From Ornithinibacillus massiliensis (GTDB lineage: Bacteria > Bacillota > Bacilli > Bacillales > Amphibacillaceae): 64,000 nucleotides of DNA. Made by a program: the position numbers and the translations under genes. The stretch covers positions 186,001 to 250,000 of the forward strand of contig NZ_JAGXBY010000002.1 in assembly GCF_018310345.1 (NCBI RefSeq), written 5' to 3'. Positions 34,982 to 43,550 of this stretch are shown in pieces. The notes under the pieces are model-generated. The model saw only the letters and a list, made by a program, of their open reading frames with translations, was not told the DNA's origin and searched no databases. Within the stretch, counting starts at the first letter, position 1, and every line of letters starts with the position of its first letter.

Positions 34982-35962
34982 TTGAAAAAAGTAGCTAGCG
35001 AACAATTTAATCGTACGAGAGAATTTTTATTACGTCATTGCAGGAATCTAGAAATCGACCGTTTTGATTATGTATTTGGTACTGGTAGTAAGGATAAGGT
35101 GCTAAAAAGTCTCAAGGAATTTCAAAATGAGGATGGTGGGTTCGGCCATGGGATTGAACCGGATTTTTGGTTGCCGAAGTCCTCTCCTATGGCTTCTTGG
35201 GCAGCGGCTCAAGTTTTAATCGAAATAGGTGCAGAAAAGGAAGAACCAATCGTTCAGAAACTTATTTCTTATTTGATTGATACATATAATGAAGAATCGG
35301 GTCAGTGGACATCTGTATTACCAGAAAATAATGATTATCCACATGCGCCATGGTGGCACTGGGAAGAAGGAGTCCAAGAGAACTGGTCATTTAACCCAAG
35401 TGTAGAACTTGCAGCGACCCTTATACATTGGTCAGAACCGACGAGTAGCAGCTATGAAATAGGATGGGATTCAGTGGGCAAGGCTGTTACGCATTTAATG
35501 AATCAAACTGAAATGGACAAGCACGAGATTAATAATTTCCAACAATGTATCAAGCTATTAAAACCACATCAATCTACCTTTGAATCCCATATACCGTTTT
35601 CCTTTGAACAAGTTGAAGAGAAAGTGATTGACTTAGCATTGGAATGTATCAATAAAGATGTAACGCAATGGGACACTGGCTATGAGCCACTACCATTGGA
35701 TTTTGTACAAAGTCCATCCGATAAGCTATGTAGTAAACTTGGATCATTAATTGATCAAAATTTTATGTTTTATGTAAACCAACTTTCTGAAGATGGTACA
35801 TGGGATATTTCTTGGGAGTGGGGGAATTATCCGAAGGAATTTGAAATGGCAAGAATCTATTGGAAGGGGATTTTAGCAGTAGAAAGATATAAACGCTTTG
35901 ATTCATTCGGGTATTTAGATATAGATATTGAAAAGAGCGAGATGAAAAAAATACGATTCTAA
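34982..35962 (+). CDS. alpha/alpha-toroid (prenyltransferase-like) protein, function unknown
   Basis: Hypothetical 326-aa soluble protein. The block LKEFQNEDGGFGHGIEPDFW (about 42-61) is the QW-type motif of alpha/alpha-toroid proteins such as squalene cyclases and prenyltransferase beta chains; a second weaker repeat reads GTWDISWEWG near the C-terminus. Rich in Trp and acidic residues; no signal peptide and no DXDD catalytic motif is seen, so enzymatic cyclisation is doubtful. Start set at TTG 34982 behind AAAGGAAGG; a GTG 18 bases upstream precedes that site. Sits where B. subtilis carries yqhV (memory). Confidence 0.7.
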   Translation: MKKVASEQFNRTREFLLRHCRNLEIDRFDYVFGTGSKDKVLKSLKEFQNEDGGFGHGIEPDFWLPKSSPMASWAAAQVLIEIGAEKEEPIVQKLISYLIDTYNEESGQWTSVLPENNDYPHAPWWHWEEGVQENWSFNPSVELAATLIHWSEPTSSSYEIGWDSVGKAVTHLMNQTEMDKHEINNFQQCIKLLKPHQSTFESHIPFSFEQVEEKVIDLALECINKDVTQWDTGYEPLPLDFVQSPSDKLCSKLGSLIDQNFMFYVNQLSEDGTWDISWEWGNYPKEFEMARIYWKGILAVERYKRFDSFGYLDIDIEKSEMKKIRF

Positions 35963-35986
35963 CTTTAGTAAAACGCAAAGAAAAGA

Positions 35987-36019
35987 GATGGTCACCTTTT
36001 TGGTGGGCATCTTTTTTTT
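35987..36019 (+). terminator. terminator after the toroid-fold gene
   Basis: Stem GATGGTCACC/GGTGGGCATC with two mismatches (35987-35996 with 36002-36011), followed by eight T residues. Confidence 0.75.
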
Positions 36020-36100
36020 GCTGTTCTTTTAATCGGATCGAAATATACCTACTCGTTTAGCTGTGCATGGTTTGAAAATATAAAAACAAGGAGGCTCATC

Positions 36101-36184
36101 ATGTCTGTTCATAAAATATACACTCTTTCTACTCTATCAATTTTATTTGTAGCAAAACTATTAAGTTCGTTCTATCAGTCATAA
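36101..36184 (+). CDS. 27-aa hydrophobic miniprotein or yqhV remnant
   Basis: Short frame encoding MSVHKIYTLSTLSILFVAKL and seven further residues, a single hydrophobic helix with basic N-terminus. The ribosome site AAGGAGG, six bases before ATG, is among the strongest in this region. It ends in TAA at 36182, inside the -35 region of the spoIIIAA promoter. Either a translated membrane peptide or the N-terminal remnant of yqhV, which sits here in B. subtilis (memory) and also encodes a small membrane protein. Confidence 0.4.
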   Translation: MSVHKIYTLSTLSILFVAKLLSSFYQS

Positions 36185-36206
36185 AATCTACATTCCAACA
36201 TACATT
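36179..36206 (+). promoter_or_regulatory. sigma-E promoter of the spoIIIA operon
   Basis: -35 TCATAAA (36179-36185), 13-base spacer, -10 CATACATT (36199-36206). The -10 is a full match to the sigma-E consensus CATACAHT, and the -35 matches KMATATT at five of seven. Expected start of transcription is about 46 bases before spoIIIAA. Confidence 0.7.
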
Positions 36207-36258
36207 TATTTATAGAAAATGAAAACAATTAAAAACCGATACAAAGTGGGGACAAGCT

Positions 36259-37245
36259 ATGGAGGAGATACTACGTTTATTTCCGACTGAAATACAAACG
36301 GTCTTAAGAAGCAAAATTGGGAAGCGTTGGAATATGGTACAAGAGATTCGCGTTCGTTTGAACCAACCAATCGAACTTATCTTTGACCAAGGGGTGGAAT
36401 GGGTAACACAAGCTAGACCGAATAAACAGGATAATGTATTCATCGTGAATCAGTTGAGTGAGTTTTCTTTATATAGGATGGAGGATGAATTAAGGGAGGG
36501 TTATATCACCATAGAAGGGGGTCACCGAGTAGGACTTGCAGGCAAAGTAAATACGGTACACGGAACGGTAAAGGCCATTCAATATATTACCTTTTTCAAT
36601 ATTCGTATCGCAAAACAGAAAATCGGTGTCGGGCAACAAGTCATGCCTTATCTATATGAGAATGGATTTCTCAATACGTTATTTGTTGGCTCTCCACAGT
36701 CAGGGAAAACAACGCTCATTCGAGATGTCATTCGAATTATTTCATCAGGATGGAACCATATACCACCTAAAAAGGTAGGAGTCGTTGATGAACGCTCGGA
36801 AATTGCGGCATGTTTAAAAGGTGTACCACAACATGACCTTGGAAGACGAACAGATGTCTTAGATGCTTGTCCAAAAGCAGAGGGCATGATGATGCTCATT
36901 CGATCTATGTCACCGGAGATATTAGTAGTGGATGAGATTGGCAGCGATAAAGATGTACAAGCCTTAACAAATGCGATTAATGCTGGTGTTACCGTAATAT
37001 GTACGATTCATGGACAAACCTTAGAAGAATTAAAGAAAAGGCCTTCCATTCTTCCACTACTAGAAAAAAAGGTCTTTAGACGAGTTGTACTGCTAAAAGG
37101 ACAGTCCGCTCCCGGAACGATTCAGTCAATCTTTGATGAAAATGATAAAAATATCTATAAGAAAACGGGGTGCTATCCAAATGAAGTGGATCGGGGCACT
37201 ACTCTTCATCGGAGTAACAACATGGCTAGGATTCGAGTGGAGTAA
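36259..37245 (+). CDS. spoIIIAA: stage III sporulation ATPase SpoIIIAA
   Basis: Mother-cell ATPase of the SpoIIIA-SpoIIQ feeding-tube channel, 328 aa, secretion-ATPase fold. Walker A GSPQSGKTT at 144-152 and Walker B-like EILVVDEIG further on. Works at the mother-cell membrane facing the forespore, transcribed by sigma-E. ATG 36259 behind GTGGGGACAAG. The coding frame runs 65 bases into spoIIIAB, slightly longer than the B. subtilis protein (about 307 aa). Eight spoIIIA genes follow in unbroken order. Confidence 0.95.
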   Translation: MEEILRLFPTEIQTVLRSKIGKRWNMVQEIRVRLNQPIELIFDQGVEWVTQARPNKQDNVFIVNQLSEFSLYRMEDELREGYITIEGGHRVGLAGKVNTVHGTVKAIQYITFFNIRIAKQKIGVGQQVMPYLYENGFLNTLFVGSPQSGKTTLIRDVIRIISSGWNHIPPKKVGVVDERSEIAACLKGVPQHDLGRRTDVLDACPKAEGMMMLIRSMSPEILVVDEIGSDKDVQALTNAINAGVTVICTIHGQTLEELKKRPSILPLLEKKVFRRVVLLKGQSAPGTIQSIFDENDKNIYKKTGCYPNEVDRGTTLHRSNNMARIRVE

Positions 37246-37693
37246 TAAATTGGCTCGGCGGCCAAAGCAAATCCGTCAGCTCATCAATGCCCTTCAAGTA
37301 TTAGAGGCAGAAATCTTATATAGTCAGATGCCACTGCACGATGCATTTATATCTATTGCCAAACAAATCCCAGAACCATGTGCATCTTTTTTCCAATCAG
37401 TGGCTAATAAGATGATGGGAACGAATAGCTATTTTGACTTAGTATGGGAAGAATGTGTTGCAAATTATATTGAAAATTCTAGTTTAACATCACATGAAAA
37501 AGAGATTCTTCTTCAGTTTGGAAGAACGCTTGGGCAACATGATTTTGACCAGCAACAAAAACATATACAGCTAACGATTAAGCATTTGGAAAGAGAATTA
37601 GATGATGCAAGAGATGATCAGGATAAGTACGGAAAGATGGCCAAAAATCTAGGCTTTTTAACAGGCCTGTTCATCGTATTATTGCTTATTTAG
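37181..37693 (+). CDS. spoIIIAB: stage III sporulation protein SpoIIIAB
   Basis: Membrane-associated component of the SpoIIIA channel, 170 aa, resembling the GspF-like platform domain. One N-terminal membrane segment (3-17), a helical cytosolic or intermembrane domain, and a C-terminal hydrophobic segment (FLTGLFIVLLLI). Start set at ATG 37181 behind ACGGGGTG, which gives the family length (about 171); the frame opens earlier at 37133, within spoIIIAA. It overlaps spoIIIAA by 65 bases, so its translation is coupled to the upstream gene. Confidence 0.92.
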   Translation: MKWIGALLFIGVTTWLGFEWSNKLARRPKQIRQLINALQVLEAEILYSQMPLHDAFISIAKQIPEPCASFFQSVANKMMGTNSYFDLVWEECVANYIENSSLTSHEKEILLQFGRTLGQHDFDQQQKHIQLTIKHLERELDDARDDQDKYGKMAKNLGFLTGLFIVLLLI

Positions 37694-37711
37694 GGAGGAA
37701 GGGGCTGCATT

Positions 37712-37918
37712 ATGCTATCAGATGCATCGATATTATTTCAAATTGCAGGAATTGGAATTATTGTCGCTTTGATTCACACAATCTTAAAGCAAATGGGGAA
37801 GGAAGAAATCGCGCAATTTGTCACGTTGGTCGGATTTATTATTGTCCTTGTTGTCGTCATAAATGGGTTATCTGATTTATTTCAACAAATCCGATCTGTA
37901 TTTCTTTTTCAAGGGTAA
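37712..37918 (+). CDS. spoIIIAC: stage III sporulation protein SpoIIIAC
   Basis: Small membrane protein of the channel, 68 aa, two hydrophobic helices (about 8-24 and 36-52) joined by KQMGKEE. Length equals the B. subtilis protein. ATG 37712 follows GGGAGGAAGGGG. Together with SpoIIIAD it forms a membrane pair needed for sigma-G activity in the engulfed forespore. Separated from spoIIIAD by five bases. Confidence 0.93.
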   Translation: MLSDASILFQIAGIGIIVALIHTILKQMGKEEIAQFVTLVGFIIVLVVVINGLSDLFQQIRSVFLFQG

Positions 37919-37923
37919 GTCAA

Positions 37924-38316
37924 ATGGATATTATTCAAATCGTCACACTAGGCATTATAGCTAGTATTCTATACATCATTTTAAAGGATATGCGCGGCCC
38001 CTTTGCATTTCTTATCATACTCATTACGGGTATTGCATTATTTATAGCGGTTATTAGCCAAATTGGTTCCATTATTCGACTAATTGAGTCATTAGGTCAA
38101 AAAGCAGCCATTAACTCCATGTACATTGAGACTATCCTAAAAATAATCGGTATTGCTTATATTACAGAATTAGGAGCCAGTATTACAAAAGATGCAGGAC
38201 TTAGTGCGGTAGCTTCCAAAATAGAGCTTGCTGGAAAGATATTTATTTTATTACTTGCAATACCAATTATAACAGCAGTAGTAGAAGCTATTCTAAATTT
38301 CTTACCTTCTGTGTAA
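37924..38316 (+). CDS. spoIIIAD: stage III sporulation protein SpoIIIAD
   Basis: Polytopic membrane protein, 130 aa, with three to four helices, related to SpoIIIAC in its N-terminal half (the MDIIQIVTLGIIASILYIIL pattern). Component of the SpoIIIA channel in the mother-cell membrane. ATG 37924 lies five bases after the spoIIIAC stop, with the purine-rich end of spoIIIAC (CAAGGGTAAG) as ribosome site. Confidence 0.93.
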   Translation: MDIIQIVTLGIIASILYIILKDMRGPFAFLIILITGIALFIAVISQIGSIIRLIESLGQKAAINSMYIETILKIIGIAYITELGASITKDAGLSAVASKIELAGKIFILLLAIPIITAVVEAILNFLPSV

Positions 38317-38354
38317 AGGAGAAATGTTAGAAAGGAAGGGAGCAATCGAAGCGG

Positions 38355-39527
38355 ATGAAGCAAGCTAGTAGGATTGGTTGTTTATTAATGTTATTTCTGT
38401 TTCTAGGACAATCCGTTGTGTATGCAGACGATAATGCTGAAGCTCCCGTTGAGGACGCTCTATTAAATGAAGTCTCATTTGATGGGATGCAAGAATATTG
38501 GAATGTGGTAGTGGATGAGTATGGCGGATATATTCCGGAATTACAAAAAACAAGTCTTTATGAATTTATTAAAGGAAATGATGAGTTCTCGATTAGCAAT
38601 ATTCTGACAGGTGGACTTGAATATTTATTACATGAAGTGATATTGAATGGAAAATTATTAGGATCACTTCTATTATTAACATTATTTTCTGTACTTCTTC
38701 AAACGATGCATACAGCCTTTGAAAGAACTTCCGTTAGTAAAATCGCTTATTTTGTCGTTTACATTGTTCTTATATTTATCGCTTTAAATAGTTTTTACTT
38801 GGCAGTCTCTTATGCGAAGGATGCCATTAATATGATGAGTAGCTTTATGATTGCTTTAATTCCGTTAGTACTAGGTTTAATGGCATCATTTGGCAGCTTG
38901 ATTTCCGTTTCTTTTTTTCATCCAATCATTATATTTCTAATTAATTTCAGTGGAGTCTTAGTTTCTAACTTTATCATGCCATTATTATTTCTATCGGCAT
39001 TACTAATTATTGTGAGCAGTTTAAATGAAAACCATAAAGTTACAAACCTTGCTGATTTGTTTCGATCAATCGGTTTGGGTACGTTAGGGATCTTTTTAAC
39101 GATATTTTTAGGTGTTCTTTCTGTACAAGGTGCAGCAAGTGCTATTCAGGATGGTGTAGCAATGAAAACAGCTAAATTTGTAACAGGAAACTTTATCCCG
39201 GTGGTGGGGAGAACCTTTACAGATGCAGCAGATACCGTTCTTAGCGCTTCATTAATCTTGAAAAATGCGGTTGGAATAGTCGGAGTTGCCATCATAATCT
39301 TTATAGCTTTATTTCCAGCGATAAAAATATTTGCGATAGCCCTAATCTATAAAGTTGCTGCAGCAGTACTTCAACCAGTAGCAGATGGACCAATTATTAC
39401 TAGTCTAAACACGATAAGCAAATATATTGTCTATATTCTAGCTTGTTTGCTTGCTGTATCCCTTATGTTCTTTCTAGCAATTGTCATTATAGTCACTGCA
39501 AGTAATATCACACTATTGCTTCGATAG
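38355..39527 (+). CDS. spoIIIAE: stage III sporulation protein SpoIIIAE
   Basis: Largest membrane protein of the channel, 390 aa. A cleavable signal peptide is visible at the N-terminus (about 1-24, ending VVYADD), followed by an extracytoplasmic segment and six to eight membrane helices. Resembles a permease in topology. ATG 38355 behind AAAGGAAGGGAG. Required in B. subtilis for SpoIIIA complex assembly and forespore sigma-G gene expression. Confidence 0.94.
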   Translation: MKQASRIGCLLMLFLFLGQSVVYADDNAEAPVEDALLNEVSFDGMQEYWNVVVDEYGGYIPELQKTSLYEFIKGNDEFSISNILTGGLEYLLHEVILNGKLLGSLLLLTLFSVLLQTMHTAFERTSVSKIAYFVVYIVLIFIALNSFYLAVSYAKDAINMMSSFMIALIPLVLGLMASFGSLISVSFFHPIIIFLINFSGVLVSNFIMPLLFLSALLIIVSSLNENHKVTNLADLFRSIGLGTLGIFLTIFLGVLSVQGAASAIQDGVAMKTAKFVTGNFIPVVGRTFTDAADTVLSASLILKNAVGIVGVAIIIFIALFPAIKIFAIALIYKVAAAVLQPVADGPIITSLNTISKYIVYILACLLAVSLMFFLAIVIIVTASNITLLLR

Positions 39528-39537
39528 GATGATGGAA

Positions 39538-40164
39538 ATGGATTTTTTAATTAACTGGGTTGCACAAATTATTGTTTTTATTTTGCTAGCAACCATAATC
39601 GATTTGCTAGTACCCACTGGTGGAATGAAAAAGTATATAAAATTTGTGATTGGATTGGTGTTAATTTTAATTTTTTTACAGCCTATATTTTATCTGTTTA
39701 AGGTTGATATAAAAGAAGCTGTAGAGCAATCCTTCTCTACTCTTATCAATGAAACTTCTAGTGATCCGAAAGTAGAAAATTTGATTGAATTGCAAAAAAG
39801 TGAAATAGAATCGTCAACTAGCGCATATATTTTAGAACAAATGGCTGTCCAACTAAAAGATATAGCAAGTGCTCCTCTATTGGACAACTATCAAGCAGAA
39901 ATAAAAAAATTAGATTTCGATTTTAAAGAAGGAGCAGCAATCTCCTATGAGGGGCTAGAAGAAGTGGTGGTTTATCTTGGAGAATCAGAAGCAGGGGAGG
40001 GAGCAGTAAATGCAGTAGAAGATGTTGTTATTGATGCAAGGAAACAAGAGGTTACAACTCAGGAAGTCGATATAGATCTTCAGGAAGTTGAATCCTTGTT
40101 ACGTGAGACTTGGGAATTATCAGATAAAAAATTAACTGTCATATGGGAGGGAGGGACATCTTGA
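39538..40164 (+). CDS. spoIIIAF: stage III sporulation protein SpoIIIAF
   Basis: Membrane protein of 208 aa: two N-terminal helices (about 4-23 and 34-52), then a soluble ring-building-motif domain facing the space between mother cell and forespore. Start set at ATG 39538, which aligns with the family's beginning (M-x-FLxxW); two ATGs nine and six bases upstream are in frame. The SpoIIIAF, AG and AH domains share the fold of secretion-system ring proteins. Overlaps the spoIIIAG start (TTGA). Confidence 0.92.
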   Translation: MDFLINWVAQIIVFILLATIIDLLVPTGGMKKYIKFVIGLVLILIFLQPIFYLFKVDIKEAVEQSFSTLINETSSDPKVENLIELQKSEIESSTSAYILEQMAVQLKDIASAPLLDNYQAEIKKLDFDFKEGAAISYEGLEEVVVYLGESEAGEGAVNAVEDVVIDARKQEVTTQEVDIDLQEVESLLRETWELSDKKLTVIWEGGTS

Positions 40165-40784
40165 TAAATAAATTACAAGAATTTCTAAAGGATAAGTTAA
40201 ATGGATCTAAGAAAACTGGCTATGTCATCCTAATTGGACTAGTTGCCTTACTTGTAATCTTAATGGGTAACATATTTTCTTCCTCATCCCAGAAAGATTT
40301 GGGACAAGATATGCCAAGGTTGGAATTAGAATCTGAGTCCCAATCTGAAGAAGTAAGTTCCCATGAATCAGGTACAACATCTGATGTCAGCGTATTGGAG
40401 GCAAACTATCAAAAGCAATTAAAAGGAATGCTAGAAAAAATTGATGGTGTCTCAGAAGTAGAAGTAATGGTCAATCTAGACTCTACGGATGTCAAGGTCT
40501 ATGAAAAAAACTTAATTAAAGGAACTCAGCAAACGGAAGAAAACGACCGAAATGGTGGGACAAGAAATATTGACGAACTAACAGAAGAAACCCAGACGGT
40601 CATTGTAAGACAAGGTGACCAAGAAACACCTGTCTTAGTTCAAACGAAAAAACCTAAGGTAAGGGGAGTTCTTGTGGTAGCAAAGGGTGTTGAAAGTGCT
40701 ACCGTTAAACAATGGGTTGTAGAAGCTATCTCTAGAGTGCTTGATGTTCCAACACATAAAGTATCTGTAAATCCTAAAAATTAA
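40161..40784 (+). CDS. spoIIIAG: stage III sporulation protein SpoIIIAG
   Basis: Channel ring protein of 207 aa. One membrane helix (about 19-36), an acidic Ser/Glu linker, then the ring-building motif with EAVV-like and conserved KGVESATVKQWV stretch. In B. subtilis it forms large 30-fold rings between the two membranes. Start assigned to TTG 40161, five bases after GGAGGGAGG and overlapping the spoIIIAF stop; ATG 40143 lies upstream of that site and is less likely. Confidence 0.92.
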   Translation: MINKLQEFLKDKLNGSKKTGYVILIGLVALLVILMGNIFSSSSQKDLGQDMPRLELESESQSEEVSSHESGTTSDVSVLEANYQKQLKGMLEKIDGVSEVEVMVNLDSTDVKVYEKNLIKGTQQTEENDRNGGTRNIDELTEETQTVIVRQGDQETPVLVQTKKPKVRGVLVVAKGVESATVKQWVVEAISRVLDVPTHKVSVNPKN

Positions 40785-40799
40785 AGGGAGGATGAAGTA

Positions 40800-41348
40800 A
40801 TGTTGAAAAAACAAACTGTTTGGCTATTAACGATGTTAAGTTTAATGATTGTGTTGAGTGTGTATTACATGACGTCTAATCCGGGTGATTTGGCCTATAT
40901 GAATACAGATGATGATGCAGATACAGAAGAGGCTACTAACGAATCCACACCAGCGAATGGGTCAAATGTTAACGTTGTTTCAGAAGCAAATGACTTATTT
41001 GCAGCACTTAGATTGGAAGTACAAGAAGAAAGAAGTAAGAAAAAAGATAGATTAGAAGATATTGTAGCAAGTAGTACTGCTTCCGCAGAAGAAAAGAATC
41101 AAGCATATGAAGAAATAGATACCATTGATAAAGTCTACTCCAAAGAAATGATTTTGGAGGAAACGATATTAGACTCGGCAGAATACCAAGATGTTTTAGT
41201 TCGTACTGATGGTGATGTTGTACATGTACATGTACAATTAGTGGAAGAACTAACCCCAACAGAAGTGGTAAACATTATGCAAATGGTTCGAGATGAATTT
41301 GGTGAAATTCCTGTTAATGTTATTCAACAACCTGCTACCGAAAGCTAA
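40800..41348 (+). CDS. spoIIIAH: stage III sporulation protein SpoIIIAH
   Basis: Mother-cell membrane protein whose extracytoplasmic domain binds forespore SpoIIQ through the engulfment gap, 182 aa. Membrane segment about 7-24, an acidic linker, a helical region with KKKDRLEDIVASSTAS, then the YscJ/FliF-like ring fold in the last 80 residues. ATG 40800 follows AGGGAGGATGAAG. Last gene of the spoIIIA operon; a hairpin follows. Confidence 0.94.
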   Translation: MLKKQTVWLLTMLSLMIVLSVYYMTSNPGDLAYMNTDDDADTEEATNESTPANGSNVNVVSEANDLFAALRLEVQEERSKKKDRLEDIVASSTASAEEKNQAYEEIDTIDKVYSKEMILEETILDSAEYQDVLVRTDGDVVHVHVQLVEELTPTEVVNIMQMVRDEFGEIPVNVIQQPATES

Positions 41349-41363
41349 CAATACTTATACTGG

Positions 41364-41399
41364 CATCAAGTCTAATCGGCTTGATGTTTTATTTTTTTG
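41364..41399 (+). terminator. terminator of the spoIIIA operon
   Basis: CATCAAG (41364-41370) with CTTGATG (41380-41386), followed by a T-rich tract. Confidence 0.75.
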
Positions 41400-41548
41400 T
41401 CTATTTTTAAAGGTTTTTAGTTCGTGTATAACAATGTGATAGGTTATGCAATAAAACGATAGATCTGATTTAATTCGCGTAGAAGAGGGTAGATTGTTAT
41501 AATGGGGGTAATGTGAAAGCATTGTTCTACCGATAATTCATTTATTTG

Positions 41549-41609
41549 TTGAAGTTATCCCTATAATTGTCGTAAAATATTAAGAGGAGTTATTAGTACC
41601 TAATAATAA
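41549..41609 (+). promoter_or_regulatory. accBC promoter with FapR-like operator
   Basis: TTGAAG (41549) and TAAAAT (41573) with an 18-base spacer form a sigma-A-type promoter. Just after the predicted start lies TTAGTACCTAATAATAA (41593-41609), which matches the Bacillus FapR operator TTAGTACCTAGTCTTAA at 14 of 17 positions, including the first ten. Operator position is as in known FapR targets. Confidence 0.55.
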
Positions 41610-41634
41610 AAAGGTAAGGGAGTGCTAATTCATA

Positions 41635-42132
41635 ATGTTAAAAGTACAAGAAATACGTGAAATAATAAAATTAGTAGATCAATCTTCAATTAATGAGTTT
41701 ACTTATGAAACAAACGGTACAAAAGTATCTATGAAAAAAGCAGGGGAAAATGTCGTAGTGCAATCGAAACCGGTTGTTCAAGTAGAAAAAGAAGTGACAC
41801 CAGTACCAGCTCAACAAGCTGCTACGCCAGAAGTTAAACAAGAGACGGTTCAGAAAACGGAAGCTCCTGTAACGGAAGCGAAATCAAACTTTGACTATGA
41901 GATAACATCACCAATGGTAGGAACGTTCTATAGTGCTCCTAATCCAGATAGTGACCCATTTGTAACTGTTGGAAGTTCGGTTTCTAACGATACAGTAGTT
42001 TGTATTGTAGAAGCAATGAAGTTATTTAATGAAATCGAAGCGGAAGTGAATGGTGAAATCGTTGAAATTCTAGTGGAAAATGGAGAGCTTGTAGAATATG
42101 GGCAACCACTATTTAGAGTGAAAAGGAAATAA
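41635..42132 (+). CDS. accB: acetyl-CoA carboxylase biotin carboxyl carrier protein
   Basis: BCCP subunit, 165 aa. A Pro/Ala/Glu-rich flexible linker (about 45-85) joins the N-terminal part to the biotinyl domain, where Lys129 in EAMKLF is the biotinylation site, and the [12 protein letters not shown] thumb is intact. Carries CO2 between AccC and AccAD in the first step of fatty acid synthesis. ATG 41635 is preceded by AAGGGAGTG. Fourteen bases separate it from accC, an operon pair. Confidence 0.96.
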   Translation: MLKVQEIREIIKLVDQSSINEFTYETNGTKVSMKKAGENVVVQSKPVVQVEKEVTPVPAQQAATPEVKQETVQKTEAPVTEAKSNFDYEITSPMVGTFYSAPNPDSDPFVTVGSSVSNDTVVCIVEAMKLFNEIEAEVNGEIVEILVENGELVEYGQPLFRVKRK

Positions 42133-42146
42133 GGGGACGAGCTAAT

Positions 42147-43520
42147 ATGATAAAGAAATTGCTAATTGCAAACAGAGGAGAAATAGCTGTCCGAATTATT
42201 CGTGCATGTAAAGAGATGGGTATTGAAACAGTGGCAGTATACTCAGAAGCTGATCAAGAGGCATTACATGTTCAATTAGCGGAAGAAGCATATTGTATTG
42301 GTCCCAATTCAAGTAAGGACAGTTATTTAAACTTCACGAATATAATAAGTATTGCTAATTTAAGAGATGTAGATGCCATCCATCCAGGATACGGATTTTT
42401 AGCAGAAAATGCTGACTTTGCCGAGATCTGTAAAGCATGTAATATTACTTTTGTAGGACCAACACCAGAAGCAATTCAAAAAATGGGAATTAAAGATGTC
42501 GCTCGTGATACAATGCGAAAAGCAAATGTACCGATTGTTCCCGGTTCTGATGGTATAATAGAGAGTGAAGAAGAAGCAATTCAAATTGCAAAATCCATCG
42601 GTTATCCAGTAATCATTAAAGCTACCGCTGGTGGTGGTGGAAAAGGTATACGAGTTGCAAGAACAGAAGAGGATTTAATTAAGGGGATTCGTATTACCCA
42701 GAAGGAAGCAGAAACAGCCTTTGGTAATCCAGGGGTTTATATCGAAAAATTCATAGAAGATTTCCGACATGTTGAAATCCAAGTCTTAGCCGATACCCAT
42801 GGAAATGTTATTCATCTTGGGGAACGTGACTGTAGTATTCAGCGCAGATTACAAAAATTAATCGAAGAAACACCATCCCCTGCCCTAAATGAAGAAATTC
42901 GTGCTAAAATGGGAGAAGCAGCAGTAAAAGCTGCTAAGGCAGTAGACTATGTTGGTGCCGGAACAATTGAGTTTATTTTTGATCGAAAAACAAATGATTT
43001 CTACTTCATGGAAATGAACACAAGAATTCAAGTTGAGCACCCGGTAACAGAAATGGTAACCGGTATTGACCTGATTAAAGAGCAAATTAACATTGCCAAC
43101 GGTGAGGAATTATCAGTAAAACAAGAGGATGTTACCTTTAATGGATGGGCAATTGAGTGTAGAATCAATGCAGAACAACCATTTAAGAATTTTATGCCTT
43201 CTCCCGGGAAAATTAATATGTACTTACCTCCCGGTGGGTTAGGAGTAAGAGTAGATTCTGCTGTATACCCTGGTTATGCTATACCACCATATTATGATTC
43301 TATGATTGCTAAGCTAATCACGTATGGTTCTACACGAGAGGAAGCAATTTCTCGTATGAAACGGGCACTAGATGAGTTTCTAGTGGAAGGAATCCATACA
43401 ACCATTCCATTTCATCGCCTTATTATGGAGCATGAAGTATTTATTGATGGTGATTTCAATACAAACTTCCTAGAGGAACATCCGATTTTAGAATCAAGTG
43501 AAACTAAAACTAACAGCTAA
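42147..43520 (+). CDS. accC: acetyl-CoA carboxylase biotin carboxylase subunit
   Basis: ATP-dependent carboxylation of biotin on AccB, cytosolic, 457 aa. Visible are [14 protein letters not shown], the ATP-grasp glycine-rich loop [15 protein letters not shown]-type catalytic block ERDCSIQRR and [14 protein letters not shown] with the active-site Arg and Glu. Length fits bacterial AccC (about 450). Operon partner of accB. It could in principle serve another biotin enzyme, but linkage with accB makes the acetyl-CoA role most likely. Confidence 0.97.
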   Translation: MIKKLLIANRGEIAVRIIRACKEMGIETVAVYSEADQEALHVQLAEEAYCIGPNSSKDSYLNFTNIISIANLRDVDAIHPGYGFLAENADFAEICKACNITFVGPTPEAIQKMGIKDVARDTMRKANVPIVPGSDGIIESEEEAIQIAKSIGYPVIIKATAGGGGKGIRVARTEEDLIKGIRITQKEAETAFGNPGVYIEKFIEDFRHVEIQVLADTHGNVIHLGERDCSIQRRLQKLIEETPSPALNEEIRAKMGEAAVKAAKAVDYVGAGTIEFIFDRKTNDFYFMEMNTRIQVEHPVTEMVTGIDLIKEQINIANGEELSVKQEDVTFNGWAIECRINAEQPFKNFMPSPGKINMYLPPGGLGVRVDSAVYPGYAIPPYYDSMIAKLITYGSTREEAISRMKRALDEFLVEGIHTTIPFHRLIMEHEVFIDGDFNTNFLEEHPILESSETKTNS

Positions 43521-43550
43521 GCATACCTCAATTTGAAAAGGAGTGAGAGG

